From positions 1 to 36,513 of the forward strand of contig JANYHV010000107.1 in NCBI GenBank assembly GCA_025362195.1: a stretch of DNA of 36,513 nucleotides, given 5' to 3'. The position numbers and the translations under genes are program-made. Each line of letters opens with the position of its first letter. The stretch's first letter is position 1. This DNA is from Fimbriiglobus sp. GTDB taxonomy: Bacteria; Planctomycetota; Planctomycetia; Gemmatales; Gemmataceae. Shown here piece after piece: positions 25,921-34,268 of the stretch. The notes under the pieces were generated by a model, which worked only from the letters and a program-made list of their open reading frames with translations, had not been told where the DNA came from and ran no database searches.

Positions 25921-27119
25921 CGGGGGTCGCCACCGGTCAATTGAGTTGACGCCGCAGAGTCGTAAAGTGGGGTCAGCACGTGCAGGTCGATCCAGCGGAT
26001 GGCGGGAACGCACACCGCGTCGGCGAACCCCCAGAGTTGTTGATTCGTCGTGCCGACGAGGGGAAAATCCGGGGTGCCTTGGAGCCTGGCGTACTCCCGG
26101 GGAGTCATCCACCGCATCCGCAGTTTGCCGCGATCGATGGCGATCACGATCTGCTTGGCACTGCCGCCCTTCGGGGTGCGCAGGCAGCCCGCGAGTCCGT
26201 CGAAGCGGACCTCGGCACGCATCGCGCCCTCGCGGATTCGGCGGAAAATCGTGCCGACCCACCGCGTGCCCGACTGGACGATGCCCTCGACTTGGTGGCG
26301 GTGCCGGTCGCTCATCATGTCGTAGTGGCGGCGCACGTCCGCCTCGTCCCACCACGGTTGGCCGTCGTCCGCGTCGATCGCGTCCGCGAGGCGTTCCGTG
26401 CGTTCGGGCGGGCGCGGGAGCGGCACCGTGACCCAGCCCGTCGAGAGTTCGAGCTTTGCTTTGAAGTCCCGAATCCGACTCGGACGCAGGGGAGAAATTT
26501 CGTCCGGCGGCCACAGCCAGCCGGACTGCGGCCGCTCCTTCGGTTTCAAATCCGCGTCCATCCCGAACAGAAAAACGCGCGGCCGGCTCTGCGGGGTGAA
26601 GTGACTCGCGTCCAGAACGATCGCGTCCAGCCAGTAGCCGAGGTCCGCGAGTCGCCGGGCCGCAATGGCAAAGTCCTCGCCGCGGCGGGAGGTCAAGAAT
26701 CCCGGGACGTTTTCGACCATGACGACGGGCGGTTTTTGGTCCCCGAGGGCGTCGAGCAGTTTGACGAACCCGAAGAACGTGGACGAGTGGAAGCCGTCCA
26801 CGAGGCCGCGGTAGTGCCCCGCCACGCTCAGGTCGATGCACGGGAACGACGCCGTGGCCAGGAACGGGCGGCCGGGAACGCGGCGTGCCACCTCGTCGGT
26901 CTCGCCCACGTCGCCGAGGTGGAAGTGATCCGACGGGCCGAACCGCGCGACGTAAGCCTGCCGTTTTTTCGGATCGATGTCGTTCGCGTAACCGCACGAC
27001 CAGCCCGACGGTTCGAGACCTTCCCGGACCAACCCGATCCCCGCGAAGAACTCGCAGAAGGTCTTATCGCCGCTACGCCGCTTTGATGACGGGGAGAACA
27101 CTCGCTGCGTCGATTTCAT
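25899..27119 (-). CDS. C5-cytosine DNA methyltransferase of a restriction-modification system
   Basis: A 406-residue enzyme. Motif I is [12 protein letters not shown]. Motif IV with the catalytic cysteine (C94) is [12 protein letters not shown]. Motif VI is VENVPGFL and motif VIII is [10 protein letters not shown]. The target-recognition region follows, then motifs IX-X with [16 protein letters not shown] and [17 protein letters not shown] 27119 is chosen because the promoter -10 (27164-27159) lies downstream of the other in-frame starts at 27203 and 27440. The C-terminal tail runs 22 bp into the convergent SDR gene. Base use in this block (25921-28266) is less GC-rich than its surroundings, which suits acquisition by transfer. 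The nuclease it protects against is encoded at 27439-28266. Confidence 0.93.
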   Translation of the reverse strand: MKSTQRVFSPSSKRRSGDKTFCEFFAGIGLVREGLEPSGWSCGYANDIDPKKRQAYVARFGPSDHFHLGDVGETDEVARRVPGRPFLATASFPCIDLSVAGHYRGLVDGFHSSTFFGFVKLLDALGDQKPPVVMVENVPGFLTSRRGEDFAIAARRLADLGYWLDAIVLDASHFTPQSRPRVFLFGMDADLKPKERPQSGWLWPPDEISPLRPSRIRDFKAKLELSTGWVTVPLPRPPERTERLADAIDADDGQPWWDEADVRRHYDMMSDRHRHQVEGIVQSGTRWVGTIFRRIREGAMRAEVRFDGLAGCLRTPKGGSAKQIVIAIDRGKLRMRWMTPREYARLQGTPDFPLVGTTNQQLWGFADAVCVPAIRWIDLHVLTPLYDSAASTQLTGGDPRHTFVRK

Positions 27120-27156
27120 GACGGCCTCAGCTACCGATTGGTACTTAAAGACCGTG

Positions 27157-27182
27157 TACTTATAGGCCGTGGACACCGAGTC
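27157..27182 (+). promoter_or_regulatory. C-box pair (operators OL and OR) of the C-protein
   Basis: OL is TACTTATAGGC (27157-27167), OR is GACACCGAGTC (27172-27182), and between them is CGTG. This is the layout I recall for PvuII-type C-boxes (GACTTATAGTC, CGTG, GACACATAGTC), and the same 11-4-11 spacing and CGTG are kept. OL covers the -10 of the methyltransferase promoter on the minus strand, and OR overlaps the -35 of the C-gene promoter. This predicts repression of the methyltransferase and activation, then repression, of the C and nuclease genes. Confidence 0.8.
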
Positions 27183-27187
27183 GTCCA
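27159..27187 (-). promoter_or_regulatory. Promoter of the methyltransferase gene
   Basis: On the minus strand, TGGACG (27187-27182) and TATAAG (27164-27159) are separated by exactly 17 bp. Transcription would start near 27152, giving a ~33-nt leader to ATG 27119 with GAGG close to the start. Confidence 0.6.
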
Positions 27188-27197
27188 GAGTCACAAT
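27170..27197 (+). promoter_or_regulatory. Promoter of the C-protein gene, leaderless
   Basis: TGGACA (27170-27175, 5 of 6 to consensus) and CACAAT (27192-27197) with a 16-bp spacer. The -10 ends 6 nt before ATG 27204, so the message probably begins at the start codon, as is known for PvuII-type C genes. The -35 lies within OR of the C-box. Confidence 0.65.
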
Positions 27198-27203
27198 CTT
27201 CAT

Positions 27204-27455
27204 ATGGATCAGATCGACGTAAAAGCCCTGTTCGGCCAGCGCGTCCGCCAACTTCGCAAAAGCCGGGGGTGGAGTCAGGAGGACTTCGCGCACCGCGTCG
27301 GTCTCGACCGCAGTTACATGGGCGGCGTCGAGCGCGGTACCCGAAACGTTAGTCTGGAGAACATCTGTATAATTGCCCGCGGCTTGGAAGTTCCCGCCGC
27401 AGAATTGTTCTCGTGTTGGACCGCTTCTGAAGTGACGCATGACCCGGGCGAGTGA
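27204..27455 (+). CDS. C-protein (XRE-family controller of the restriction-modification system)
   Basis: An 83-residue helix-turn-helix protein, the usual size for restriction controller proteins. The recognition helix region reads SQEDFAHRVGLDRSYMGGVE, followed by RGTRNVSLENICIIARGL. The pattern GGVERGxRNVSLxNI is typical of C-proteins. It binds as dimers to the C-boxes just upstream. ATG 27204 is used: the longer frame from 27138 would start upstream of the promoter. No Shine-Dalgarno is present, in line with a leaderless mRNA. Its 3' end overlaps the nuclease gene by 17 nt, so the controller and nuclease are made from one message. Delayed nuclease expression after entry into a new host is the inferred purpose. 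Confidence 0.9.
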   Translation: MDQIDVKALFGQRVRQLRKSRGWSQEDFAHRVGLDRSYMGGVERGTRNVSLENICIIARGLEVPAAELFSCWTASEVTHDPGE

Positions 27456-28266
27456 AATCTCTTCCGACGGCGAACTCGATCAGCACATACGCGGGACACC
27501 TTTGATGGACGTGTTGAGTCAAATCCACTCCCAAATTCGTTCGGCCCAGAAGGAGTTGCGCGGTTACCGCCCTGCGTCCGTGCAGTGGAATCAGCGTGCC
27601 CAAACAACTGCAGACCGCCTCGTCCCCTGGTTGATTGGGATCGCCCCCGGCGTCAAGAATCGAGTTCAAGACGTTTTGAACGCCCCGAGCTTACTTCGGT
27701 CGATGTGGGCGACGATGCAGCGGCATGTGGACTTACCGAAGGCAGAGATCGAGGCGTTCGACCGCCAACTCTCTCTCGACGACGTACTGCGTGAGTCCGT
27801 GACGGGTGAAGTCGTGAGCAACATCGTCACCAAGTACCTGCTCGACCACGACCCCGACTCGTCGCTGAAGTCGAACGGCCGCAGCGACTACCCGGATGTC
27901 TACGACTCGACTCTCGAGTACTCGATGTTGCCCGCCTTCGCCCGAAAGAAAAAAAGCGCGACGATAAGCGAGTTCGGCGCAGCAACGAAAGGAAAGGCGA
28001 AGCGACCAGTCCGGGTGCCCGACGGGCTTGAGATCAAAACTTGCCGGGGCCGGATTGCCGTGAATTGCCACCACCCTCACGCTGGACTTCATCTCGTGCT
28101 GCTCTTCACCGAAGTTAAGCGACTGTTCACAGTCAAAGACGTGTGCCTCGCATTCCTTTGTGCGACAGATTACCGCGAGTCGGAGAGGAACACGACGGCC
28201 ACCACCGTGAAGTACTCCTTCAACGGGAATCGTTTCGTGAGCCTGCTGACCGACGAAACCGAGTGA
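27439..28266 (+). CDS. Probable type II restriction endonuclease, PD-(D/E)XK fold, specificity unknown
   Basis: A 275-residue protein from ATG 27439 (ATG 27505 is an alternative). I recognise no named enzyme in it. A PD-(D/E)XK core is visible: SDYPDVYDS with D153, then DGLEIKTCRG with E198-x-K200, a gap of about 45 residues, followed by a hydrophobic strand (HLVLLF). The rest is helical with charged surfaces, including the N-terminal SQIRSAQKELRGYRP. The role is inferred from position: it follows and overlaps a C-protein gene and is divergent from a cytosine methyltransferase, the standard order of C-controlled systems. The recognition site should equal that of the methyltransferase. Confidence 0.78.
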   Translation: MTRASEISSDGELDQHIRGTPLMDVLSQIHSQIRSAQKELRGYRPASVQWNQRAQTTADRLVPWLIGIAPGVKNRVQDVLNAPSLLRSMWATMQRHVDLPKAEIEAFDRQLSLDDVLRESVTGEVVSNIVTKYLLDHDPDSSLKSNGRSDYPDVYDSTLEYSMLPAFARKKKSATISEFGAATKGKAKRPVRVPDGLEIKTCRGRIAVNCHHPHAGLHLVLLFTEVKRLFTVKDVCLAFLCATDYRESERNTTATTVKYSFNGNRFVSLLTDETE

Positions 28267-28298
28267 AGTCTTGGCTCACCGAGTCACCCCGCCCGCGG

Positions 28299-30140
28299 TC
28301 AGTCGTCGAGGAGCTTGACGAAGTCGAGTTGGTAGCACGTCGTGTTCGCGTTGCCGGTGAAGAGTTGCGTGCCGTCGGGGCTGAAAGACAGCGACTGGAC
28401 GGCCACGTCGAACTCGCGGATCGTCAGCAGGCGGCCGCTCAGCACGTCCCAGATGCGGACCGTCTGGTCGTCCCCGGCGGACACCAGGTAGCTGCCGTCC
28501 GGGCTGAACGCCACGGCGTTCACCTTGTCCCCGTGGCCTTCGAGGGTGAACGCCAACTCGTCCAGGGTCAAGTCCCACAGGTAAACGTGGTCGGTCAGGC
28601 CGGCCCCGGCCACGTACCGGCCGCTCGGGTCCACGGCCACGGCGTACACCCCGTGGTCGAACGTGACCGTCTTCAACTTGGTGTCCAGGTCCCAGACGCA
28701 GACCGCGCCGTCCCGCTCGCCGGTCGAGAGGTAGTCGATGCCGCCGACGACGACCCGCTTGCCGTCCGGGTGGAAGGCGACGCCTTCGAGGGTACAGCCG
28801 TCGGCCGCTTCGATCAGGATCAACAGGGCCTCGGTGGCGTGCGTCGTCCAGAGCCAGACGAGGCCGTCGGCCGGGCTGGTGTGCGCGACCAGGTCGGCCT
28901 GCGGGTGGACGGCGACGGACCCGATGGGCGGCTTGGTCGCTTCGAGCAGCCGGGGGGTCGGGTTCGGTTGCGTCAGGTCGTACAGGCGGGTGACGAAGTC
29001 GGTGCCGCCGACGGCCAGGCGGGTGCCGTCGGGCGTGGCCGCGACGGAGTACGCGGCCACCGAGTCGCCGAGGCTCACCGGGTCGCCGGTCTCGACGTCC
29101 CAGAGGCGGAAGGTCGGCCCGCCGGTGCTGCCGAGCATGAGCCGGCCGTTCAGGGTGAACGCGGCCGTGTCGTGCTTGCCCTTGGGGTTCGGCCCGGCGA
29201 GCAGCTTGCCCGTCTCGGCGTCCCACAAGTGGACGACGCGGTCCATGCCGGCGCTGGCCAGCTTGGTCCCGTCCGGGCTGTACGCGAGCGCGCGAATCTC
29301 GTCGATGTGGCCGCGGAGGATCTGCCCGACCTTGCCCGTCGTCGCGTCCGCCCACAGGTAGATGTCGTGGTCCGAGTCGGCCGTCGCCAGCCGGCGGGCG
29401 TCGGTCGGGTGGAAGGCGACGCACGTCACCTGCTCGGCGTGCGAGTTCAGCAGGATCACCGGGTCGGCCTCGCCCAGCCGCCAGACGCGGGCGGACGTGT
29501 CCCAGCCGGCGGACACGAACAGCGCGCCGTCCCGGGACCACGACAGGGCCGGGACGCGGTCGGTGTGGCTCTTGAAGGTGTGCAGTTTGGCCCGGGTTTT
29601 CGCGTCCCAGACGGCAACGACGCAGTCCTCCCCGGCCGTGGCCAGGTGCTTGCCGTCGGGCGACACGCTGACCGCCGAGACGGGCTGCGGGTGGGCCGCG
29701 AACTTGGCCAGCGGCTTGCCCGTGGCGACTTCCCAGACGGTGACGCTGCCGTCGTCGTGCCCGGCGACGAGGGTGGCGTCGTCCGGGGCGAACCCGAGGG
29801 CCGTCACCCAGGCGGGCGTGGCGATGCGGAGGGCGAGCTTGCCGGTGGCCGTGTCCCAGATCAGCAGGTCGTCCTTGCCGCTGGCCAGCTTGGTGCCGTC
29901 GGGCGTGAACTGCCAGATCGTTTCGAGGTCGCTGAGGAAGGCGCGGTGGACGACCTCGCCGGTCGCCGACCAGTGGTTGAGGACCCCGACTTCGTCCACG
30001 GACCACAGGGTGCCGTCGGCCGCGAAGGCGATGGCCGCGATGTCCCCTTCGGTGTGGAAGCGCGGCTCGCCGAACGTCCGCGTGGCCGGGGCCGGCATCG
30101 TCAGGTCTTCGGGGAACTGGTCCGGATCGGGGAGCGTCAT
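28299..30140 (-). CDS. WD40-repeat propeller protein
   Basis: A 613-residue protein from ATG 30140 (MTLPDPDQFPEDLTMPAPAT), built from about 13-14 WD40 repeats, enough for two seven-bladed propellers. Typical units are AHPQPVSAVSVSPDGKHLAT with AVWDAKTRAKLHTF, and the well-formed last repeats VNAVAFSPDGSYLVSAGDDQ plus TVRIWDVLSGRLL. No signal peptide, membrane segment or fused kinase domain is seen, although planctomycetes often fuse WD40 to Ser/Thr kinases. It likely acts as a protein-interaction platform in the cytoplasm. A longer start at 30188 exists but adds an atypical N-terminus. It runs opposite to the restriction module and the export cluster. Confidence 0.85.
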   Translation of the reverse strand: MTLPDPDQFPEDLTMPAPATRTFGEPRFHTEGDIAAIAFAADGTLWSVDEVGVLNHWSATGEVVHRAFLSDLETIWQFTPDGTKLASGKDDLLIWDTATGKLALRIATPAWVTALGFAPDDATLVAGHDDGSVTVWEVATGKPLAKFAAHPQPVSAVSVSPDGKHLATAGEDCVVAVWDAKTRAKLHTFKSHTDRVPALSWSRDGALFVSAGWDTSARVWRLGEADPVILLNSHAEQVTCVAFHPTDARRLATADSDHDIYLWADATTGKVGQILRGHIDEIRALAYSPDGTKLASAGMDRVVHLWDAETGKLLAGPNPKGKHDTAAFTLNGRLMLGSTGGPTFRLWDVETGDPVSLGDSVAAYSVAATPDGTRLAVGGTDFVTRLYDLTQPNPTPRLLEATKPPIGSVAVHPQADLVAHTSPADGLVWLWTTHATEALLILIEAADGCTLEGVAFHPDGKRVVVGGIDYLSTGERDGAVCVWDLDTKLKTVTFDHGVYAVAVDPSGRYVAGAGLTDHVYLWDLTLDELAFTLEGHGDKVNAVAFSPDGSYLVSAGDDQTVRIWDVLSGRLLTIREFDVAVQSLSFSPDGTQLFTGNANTTCYQLDFVKLLDD

Positions 30141-30456
30141 GGCGATTACCGGAGCGGTTGACGTGGGGGCAATGCGGCGGGACCGCACTGTAAGAATCCC
30201 TTAGGTCACGTTTCCGACCGGCGCGGCAAAAATCAGCCGAACGCCCGAAAAGGTTACGAGAAACACCCAATGTGTTGCGGGCCGACGCGGCGATTCCGCT
30301 GGGGCGTGAGAAAAGCCGTTCGCCCCGAAAAGCGCGGACGACCGTTGGCGGAACCCGGGCCGCCGCGATCGCCGGGAAGGCCGGGACGCGACGCCTCCGG
30401 TCCGGTCTTGCCGTTGCGAAACCTGGGCAAGCCTGTCAAGGTAGATGGGGCGGCGG

Positions 30457-30484
30457 TTGACGGAAGCCGGCACGCGGGCATAAC
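30457..30484 (+). promoter_or_regulatory. Candidate promoter of the second export cluster
   Basis: TTGACG (30457-30462, 5 of 6) and CATAAC (30479-30484, 4 of 6) with a 16-bp spacer. The leader would be about 37 nt and has GGAG at 30515-30518. The 387-bp gap 30141-30527 between divergent genes shows nothing else I can name. Confidence 0.45.
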
Positions 30485-30527
30485 AATGACAGTGCGGAAC
30501 CCCCGCGGCGGACCGGAGACGTTGCCG

Positions 30528-31817
30528 ATGACCACGACCCTGGACGACTTTCCGGCCCGCACCACGGCGGCCCCCACGGCTTCGGCGAACGGGGCGGCCC
30601 ACGGGGAGATGCTCGACCGCGTCCAGCAACTCCGCCTCGACGGCCGACTCGGGGCGGCCAAGGACGCCCGGCCGCGGAACGCCCCGTGGCTGCCCTGGAT
30701 GCTGGCCGCCGCCCTCGCCCTGGCCTGGGCCGGCATGGGCCTGCGGACCTACCGCAACCCCGGGTCCGACGGCAATTTCGCCGCGGCCGCCCCGCCCGGG
30801 TCGCCGGCCGGCACCCCCGCGAGCACCTCGGCCAGTGCGGCCCCGGTGGTCGCGCCGGGGGCGGTCCTGATGGCCGTCACGGGGTACATCGTCCCGGCCG
30901 TGTCGGTCGCCGTCAGCCCCATCGACGCGGCCGGCCAGGTGATCGAGTTGAACTTCAAGGAGGGCCAGTTCTACGAGGCCGGGACGCCGCTCGCCCGCAT
31001 CGACCCGACCAACTACCAGTACGCCGCGAACGAGGCCGGGGAGGGCGTCAAGACCGCCGCCGAGCGGTTGAACGCCGCGGTCAAGCGGCGGGACGAACTC
31101 GACCCCAAGTCGGTCCGCCAGATCGAGAAGGACCAGCTCAAGGCCCAGATCAACGAGGCGACGGCCCTCAAGGCCCGGTCGGACGACGAACTCCGCCGCA
31201 TGGAGACGATCCGCGGCAGCGTCTCGGCCAAGGAGTTCGACACGGCCAACAACGACGCCATCGCGGCCAAGTTCCGCCTGCAGAAGCTCGACATCGACCT
31301 GCGGATCCTCGAAGCCGGCCCGCGGCCCGAGCGGATCGCCGCGGCCGACGCGGACATCGCCGTCGCCCGGTCCGAGGTGAAGACGGCCGAGGCCCGGCTG
31401 GCCCAGGCCATGTGGCGCGTCCAGAACTGCGTCATCCGCGCGCCGATCTCCGGCACGATCACCGCCAAGGTGGCCGAAAAGGGCGTCCTCGTCAACCCGC
31501 TCGCCTTCTCCGCCGCGGCCGGGTCGGGCGGCATCGGCACCATCGCCGACCTGGCCGACATGGAAGCCGACCTCGAAATCGCCGAGCGCGAAATCGCCCA
31601 ACTCGCCGTCGGCATGACCTGCTCGGTCAAGGTCAACGCCTACCCGACCCGGGCGTACACCGGCGTCATCGACCGCATCCTGCCGCAGGCCAACCGGGCC
31701 AAGTCGGTCGTCAGCATCCGCGTCAAAATCGCGCTCCTGCCCGGCGAAAAGCCCGGCGCGTACCTCAAGCCCGAGATGGGCGCGGTCGTCACCTTCCGCG
31801 CGGCCGAAGCCAAGTAA
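30528..31817 (+). CDS. HlyD-type membrane fusion protein
   Basis: A 429-residue periplasmic adaptor. A cytoplasmic N-terminus (~50 residues) and one membrane segment (about 53-72, PWLPWMLAAALALAWAGMGL) precede an A/P/S-rich linker. A barrel-sandwich domain (VTGYIVPAVSVAVSPIDAAG) comes next, then a coiled-coil hairpin (about 170-290), and the second half with the conserved NCVIRAPISGTITAKVAEKG. The beta-barrel includes VGMTCSVKVNAYPTRAYTGV. ATG 30528 has GGAG 9 nt upstream; ATG 30486 is an alternative. It is first in a cluster with a LolD-like ATPase and two permeases, so it should bridge them to an outer channel encoded elsewhere, since no TolC gene is present here. Confidence 0.9.
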   Translation: MTTTLDDFPARTTAAPTASANGAAHGEMLDRVQQLRLDGRLGAAKDARPRNAPWLPWMLAAALALAWAGMGLRTYRNPGSDGNFAAAAPPGSPAGTPASTSASAAPVVAPGAVLMAVTGYIVPAVSVAVSPIDAAGQVIELNFKEGQFYEAGTPLARIDPTNYQYAANEAGEGVKTAAERLNAAVKRRDELDPKSVRQIEKDQLKAQINEATALKARSDDELRRMETIRGSVSAKEFDTANNDAIAAKFRLQKLDIDLRILEAGPRPERIAAADADIAVARSEVKTAEARLAQAMWRVQNCVIRAPISGTITAKVAEKGVLVNPLAFSAAAGSGGIGTIADLADMEADLEIAEREIAQLAVGMTCSVKVNAYPTRAYTGVIDRILPQANRAKSVVSIRVKIALLPGEKPGAYLKPEMGAVVTFRAAEAK

Positions 31818-31849
31818 CCGACCGCCCACCGCGTCCGTCAGGGGTTCTC

Positions 31850-32542
31850 ATGCCGCTCGTCGAAGTCCGCGATTTGTACAAGTCGTTCACCCGCGGGTCC
31901 GAGACCATCGAGGTCCTCATGGACCTCACCCTGGACGTGGAGGCCGGCGAGTTCCTCGCGCTCATGGGGCCGTCCGGGTCGGGCAAGACGACGCTCCTGA
32001 ACCTGCTGGCCGGCCTCGACACGCCGACTTCGGGCACGATCACCGTCGGCGGCGAGCGCATCTCGGACTACTCCGAGAGCGAACTGGCCCGCTGGCGGAC
32101 CCGCAACGTCGGCTTCGTCTTCCAGTTCTACAACCTGCTCCCCGTCCTCACCGCCTACGAGAACGTCGAACTGCCGCTGTTGTTGCTGCCGCTGACCGGG
32201 GCGCAGCGGCGGAAGCAGGTCGAGAACGCGATGGGCCTCGTCGGCCTGTCCGACCGCATGACCCACCGGCCCGGCCAACTGTCCGGCGGCCAGTGCCAGC
32301 GGGTCGGCATCGCCCGGGCCATCGTCACCGACCCGACGATCATCGTCGCCGACGAGCCGACGGGTGCCCTCGACAGCGCGAGCGCGGACGCCGCGCTGAA
32401 GCTCCTCGACATCCTCCGCAGCGAACTCGGCAAGACGATCCTGATGGTCACCCACGACCCGCACGCCGCCGAGCGCGCCCAGCGCATCGTCCAACTGGAG
32501 AAGGGCCGGCTGGCCCACCAGAACCTGACCCTGACGCACTGA
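31850..32542 (+). CDS. ABC transporter ATPase, LolD/MacB type
   Basis: A 230-residue nucleotide-binding subunit. Walker A is GPSGSGKTT, the Q-loop segment is GFVFQFYNLLPVLTAYENVE, the signature is LSGGQCQRVGIARAI (a cysteine where most have Q or E), and Walker B is IIVADEPTGALDSASAD. The H-loop is MVTHDPH. It is close in type to the ATPase at 14186 but clearly diverged. It serves the two permease genes that follow, since both have the FtsX fold that pairs with this ATPase class. Confidence 0.95.
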   Translation: MPLVEVRDLYKSFTRGSETIEVLMDLTLDVEAGEFLALMGPSGSGKTTLLNLLAGLDTPTSGTITVGGERISDYSESELARWRTRNVGFVFQFYNLLPVLTAYENVELPLLLLPLTGAQRRKQVENAMGLVGLSDRMTHRPGQLSGGQCQRVGIARAIVTDPTIIVADEPTGALDSASADAALKLLDILRSELGKTILMVTHDPHAAERAQRIVQLEKGRLAHQNLTLTH

Positions 32543-32562
32543 CCCCCCCGCAGGTGCCCCCG

Positions 32563-34056
32563 ATGTTCCCCGGCTTTGAACAGATCGACGGCGTCTCTTC
32601 GTCGCCCGACCTTTCGCTCGTCCAGACGGCGCTGTACGCGTCCGGCATCTTCGCGCTGCTGATGATGGTCTTGACCTTCTTCGCCGTGCTGTCGCTGCCG
32701 ATCTTCTTCGGCACCGTCTTCGCCCTCGAAGCCCTCCTCAAGCTGGCCAACAACGTGCCCGATCCCGTCGGCAAGCTGAGCAAAATCTTCGGCCTCGTCT
32801 TCCGCAGTTTGCGCCGCAACGTCGTCCGCACGTCGCTCACCTACGTGGCCCTGTTCGTCCTCACCGGGATGCTTTCGACGATCTACTCGGGCGTCGATCT
32901 CATCGACAAGATCACGCAGGAGAAGGAGGACAACGTCCAGGTCATCATGACCGAGCGGTTCGGCGCGCCGAGCATGATGCCGCGGTCCTACGCCAACCGG
33001 TTGAAGGGCATCCTGAAGGAACTGCCGCCCGAGGCGCAGCCGCGGAACATCGACGACGACTTCATGGTCTGGTCGTTCGTCGGCGCGACCCTCGACCTGA
33101 ACAAGCGGACCCAGGAAAACGCCCTCTTCATGCTCGCCCTCGAACCCGACGCGATCCGCACGATGCTCAGCTACCAGGGGCTGAGCAAGGACGACATGTC
33201 CGAGGAGGCTTACGCCGAACTGATGCAGTCGATCGACGCCATGAAGAAGGACAAGCGGAACGTCATCATCGGCCCGGAGCGGCTCGAACTCATGGGCAAG
33301 CAAGTCGGCGACTCGGTCAAGGCCTACGCCCTCGGGTACAAGGACGTGACCTACGACTTCAAGATCGTCGGCAGCTTCCCGGCCGAGGTGTCCCGGTGGA
33401 GCAAGTCGGCGCTGATGCGCCTCGACTACTTCAACGACACCCTCGACGGGGCCAAGACGTTCAGCGGCGCGGAGGTCCGGCCGGTCAACCTGATCTGGGT
33501 GCGGATGCCCAACAAGGCCGCCTACGAGGCCCTGGCCACCGTCGTCAACGAGCCGAAGTCGTTCAGCGCCCCGCAGGCCAAGATGGAGACGGCGTCGGCC
33601 GCCATCGGGTCGTTCCTCGAAGGCTTGAAGTCGATCGTCTTCGCCTTCAAGTACATCATCATGCCGGCGATTGCCGTCATCATGTGCCTGGTCGTCGGCA
33701 TCACGATCACCATCGGCGTCCGCGAGCGCCGGTCCGAAATGGCCGTGATGAAAGTCCTCGGCTTCCTGCCCTGGCAGGTCATGGGCATCATCATCGCCGA
33801 GGCCGTGCTCATCGGCGTCATGGGCGGCCTGCTCAGCACCTGGCTGGTCTACTTCGCGCCCAAGTCGATCGAGGCGTTCAAAGCGTTCACCGGGCTGAAG
33901 TTCAAGATCCTGTTCTTCGACAAGATCAGCGCCCCGATCCTGATTACGGTCTACGGCCCGCTGTTGGGCACGTTCGTCGGCCTGATCGGGTCGGCGTTGC
34001 CGGCGATCTCGTCCCGCAAAGTGAAAGTGTCCGAAGTGTTCGCCCAGGTGACGTGA
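32563..34056 (+). CDS. FtsX-fold ABC permease, first of two
   Basis: A 497-residue inner-membrane protein with an extra N-terminal hydrophobic segment (ALYASGIFALLMMVLTFFAV) before the FtsX layout. A membrane helix (SLTYVALFVLTGMLSTIYSG) leads into a large extracytoplasmic domain, and three C-terminal helices follow: KYIIMPAIAVIMCLVVGITI with the RERRSEMAVMKVLGFLPWQV segment, and two more. The start ATG 32563 is 20 nt after the ATPase stop. The next permease gene follows after a 212-bp gap with a facing inverted repeat. Together they may form a heterodimer as in LolCE. Confidence 0.85.
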   Translation: MFPGFEQIDGVSSSPDLSLVQTALYASGIFALLMMVLTFFAVLSLPIFFGTVFALEALLKLANNVPDPVGKLSKIFGLVFRSLRRNVVRTSLTYVALFVLTGMLSTIYSGVDLIDKITQEKEDNVQVIMTERFGAPSMMPRSYANRLKGILKELPPEAQPRNIDDDFMVWSFVGATLDLNKRTQENALFMLALEPDAIRTMLSYQGLSKDDMSEEAYAELMQSIDAMKKDKRNVIIGPERLELMGKQVGDSVKAYALGYKDVTYDFKIVGSFPAEVSRWSKSALMRLDYFNDTLDGAKTFSGAEVRPVNLIWVRMPNKAAYEALATVVNEPKSFSAPQAKMETASAAIGSFLEGLKSIVFAFKYIIMPAIAVIMCLVVGITITIGVRERRSEMAVMKVLGFLPWQVMGIIIAEAVLIGVMGGLLSTWLVYFAPKSIEAFKAFTGLKFKILFFDKISAPILITVYGPLLGTFVGLIGSALPAISSRKVKVSEVFAQVT

Positions 34057-34059
34057 TCC

Positions 34060-34245
34060 GAAACCGGTTCACCGCAGAGGGCACGAGAGAGCACATGAGA
34101 AAGGCCAAAACGAGGAGAGCGAAACCTTGCGTGGTCTTTCCTTACGCCCTCTTCACCCCAGTGGCTCGCTGGTGCTGAGTGGTTTAAAGCACGGTTTGGT
34201 GTCTTTCTCCGCGCCCTCATGTGCCCTCTGCGGTGAATCCGTTTC
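34060..34245. repeat. Inverted repeat between the two permease genes
   Basis: Arms 34060-34084 and 34221-34245 are 25 bp with two mismatches. Their core TTCACCGCAGAGGGCAC / GTGCCCTCTGCGGTGAA (17 bp) is exact. The segment 'ACCGCAGAGGGCAC' followed by GAGAGCAC resembles repeats common in planctomycete and other genomes. The loop is about 136 nt, and base use is less GC-rich than the genes on either side. The right arm ends inside the region before ATG 34269. Confidence 0.75.
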
Positions 34246-34268
34246 AAGCACCCCTCCGAGTCCCCGCG

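Noticed and set aside
27138..27203. C-protein start at 27138
   Set aside because: It lies upstream of the C-box and -10 element; family length and homology begin at ATG 27204.
27120..27440. Longer methyltransferase starting at ATG 27440 or 27203
   Set aside because: It would overlap the C-protein gene and its promoter. The methyltransferase promoter lies at 27159-27187, downstream of those starts, and motif I begins soon after ATG 27119.
28143..30161. 672-residue open frame on the plus strand opposite the WD40 gene
   Set aside because: It mirrors the WD40 gene, is V/R/G/D-rich and shows no domain.
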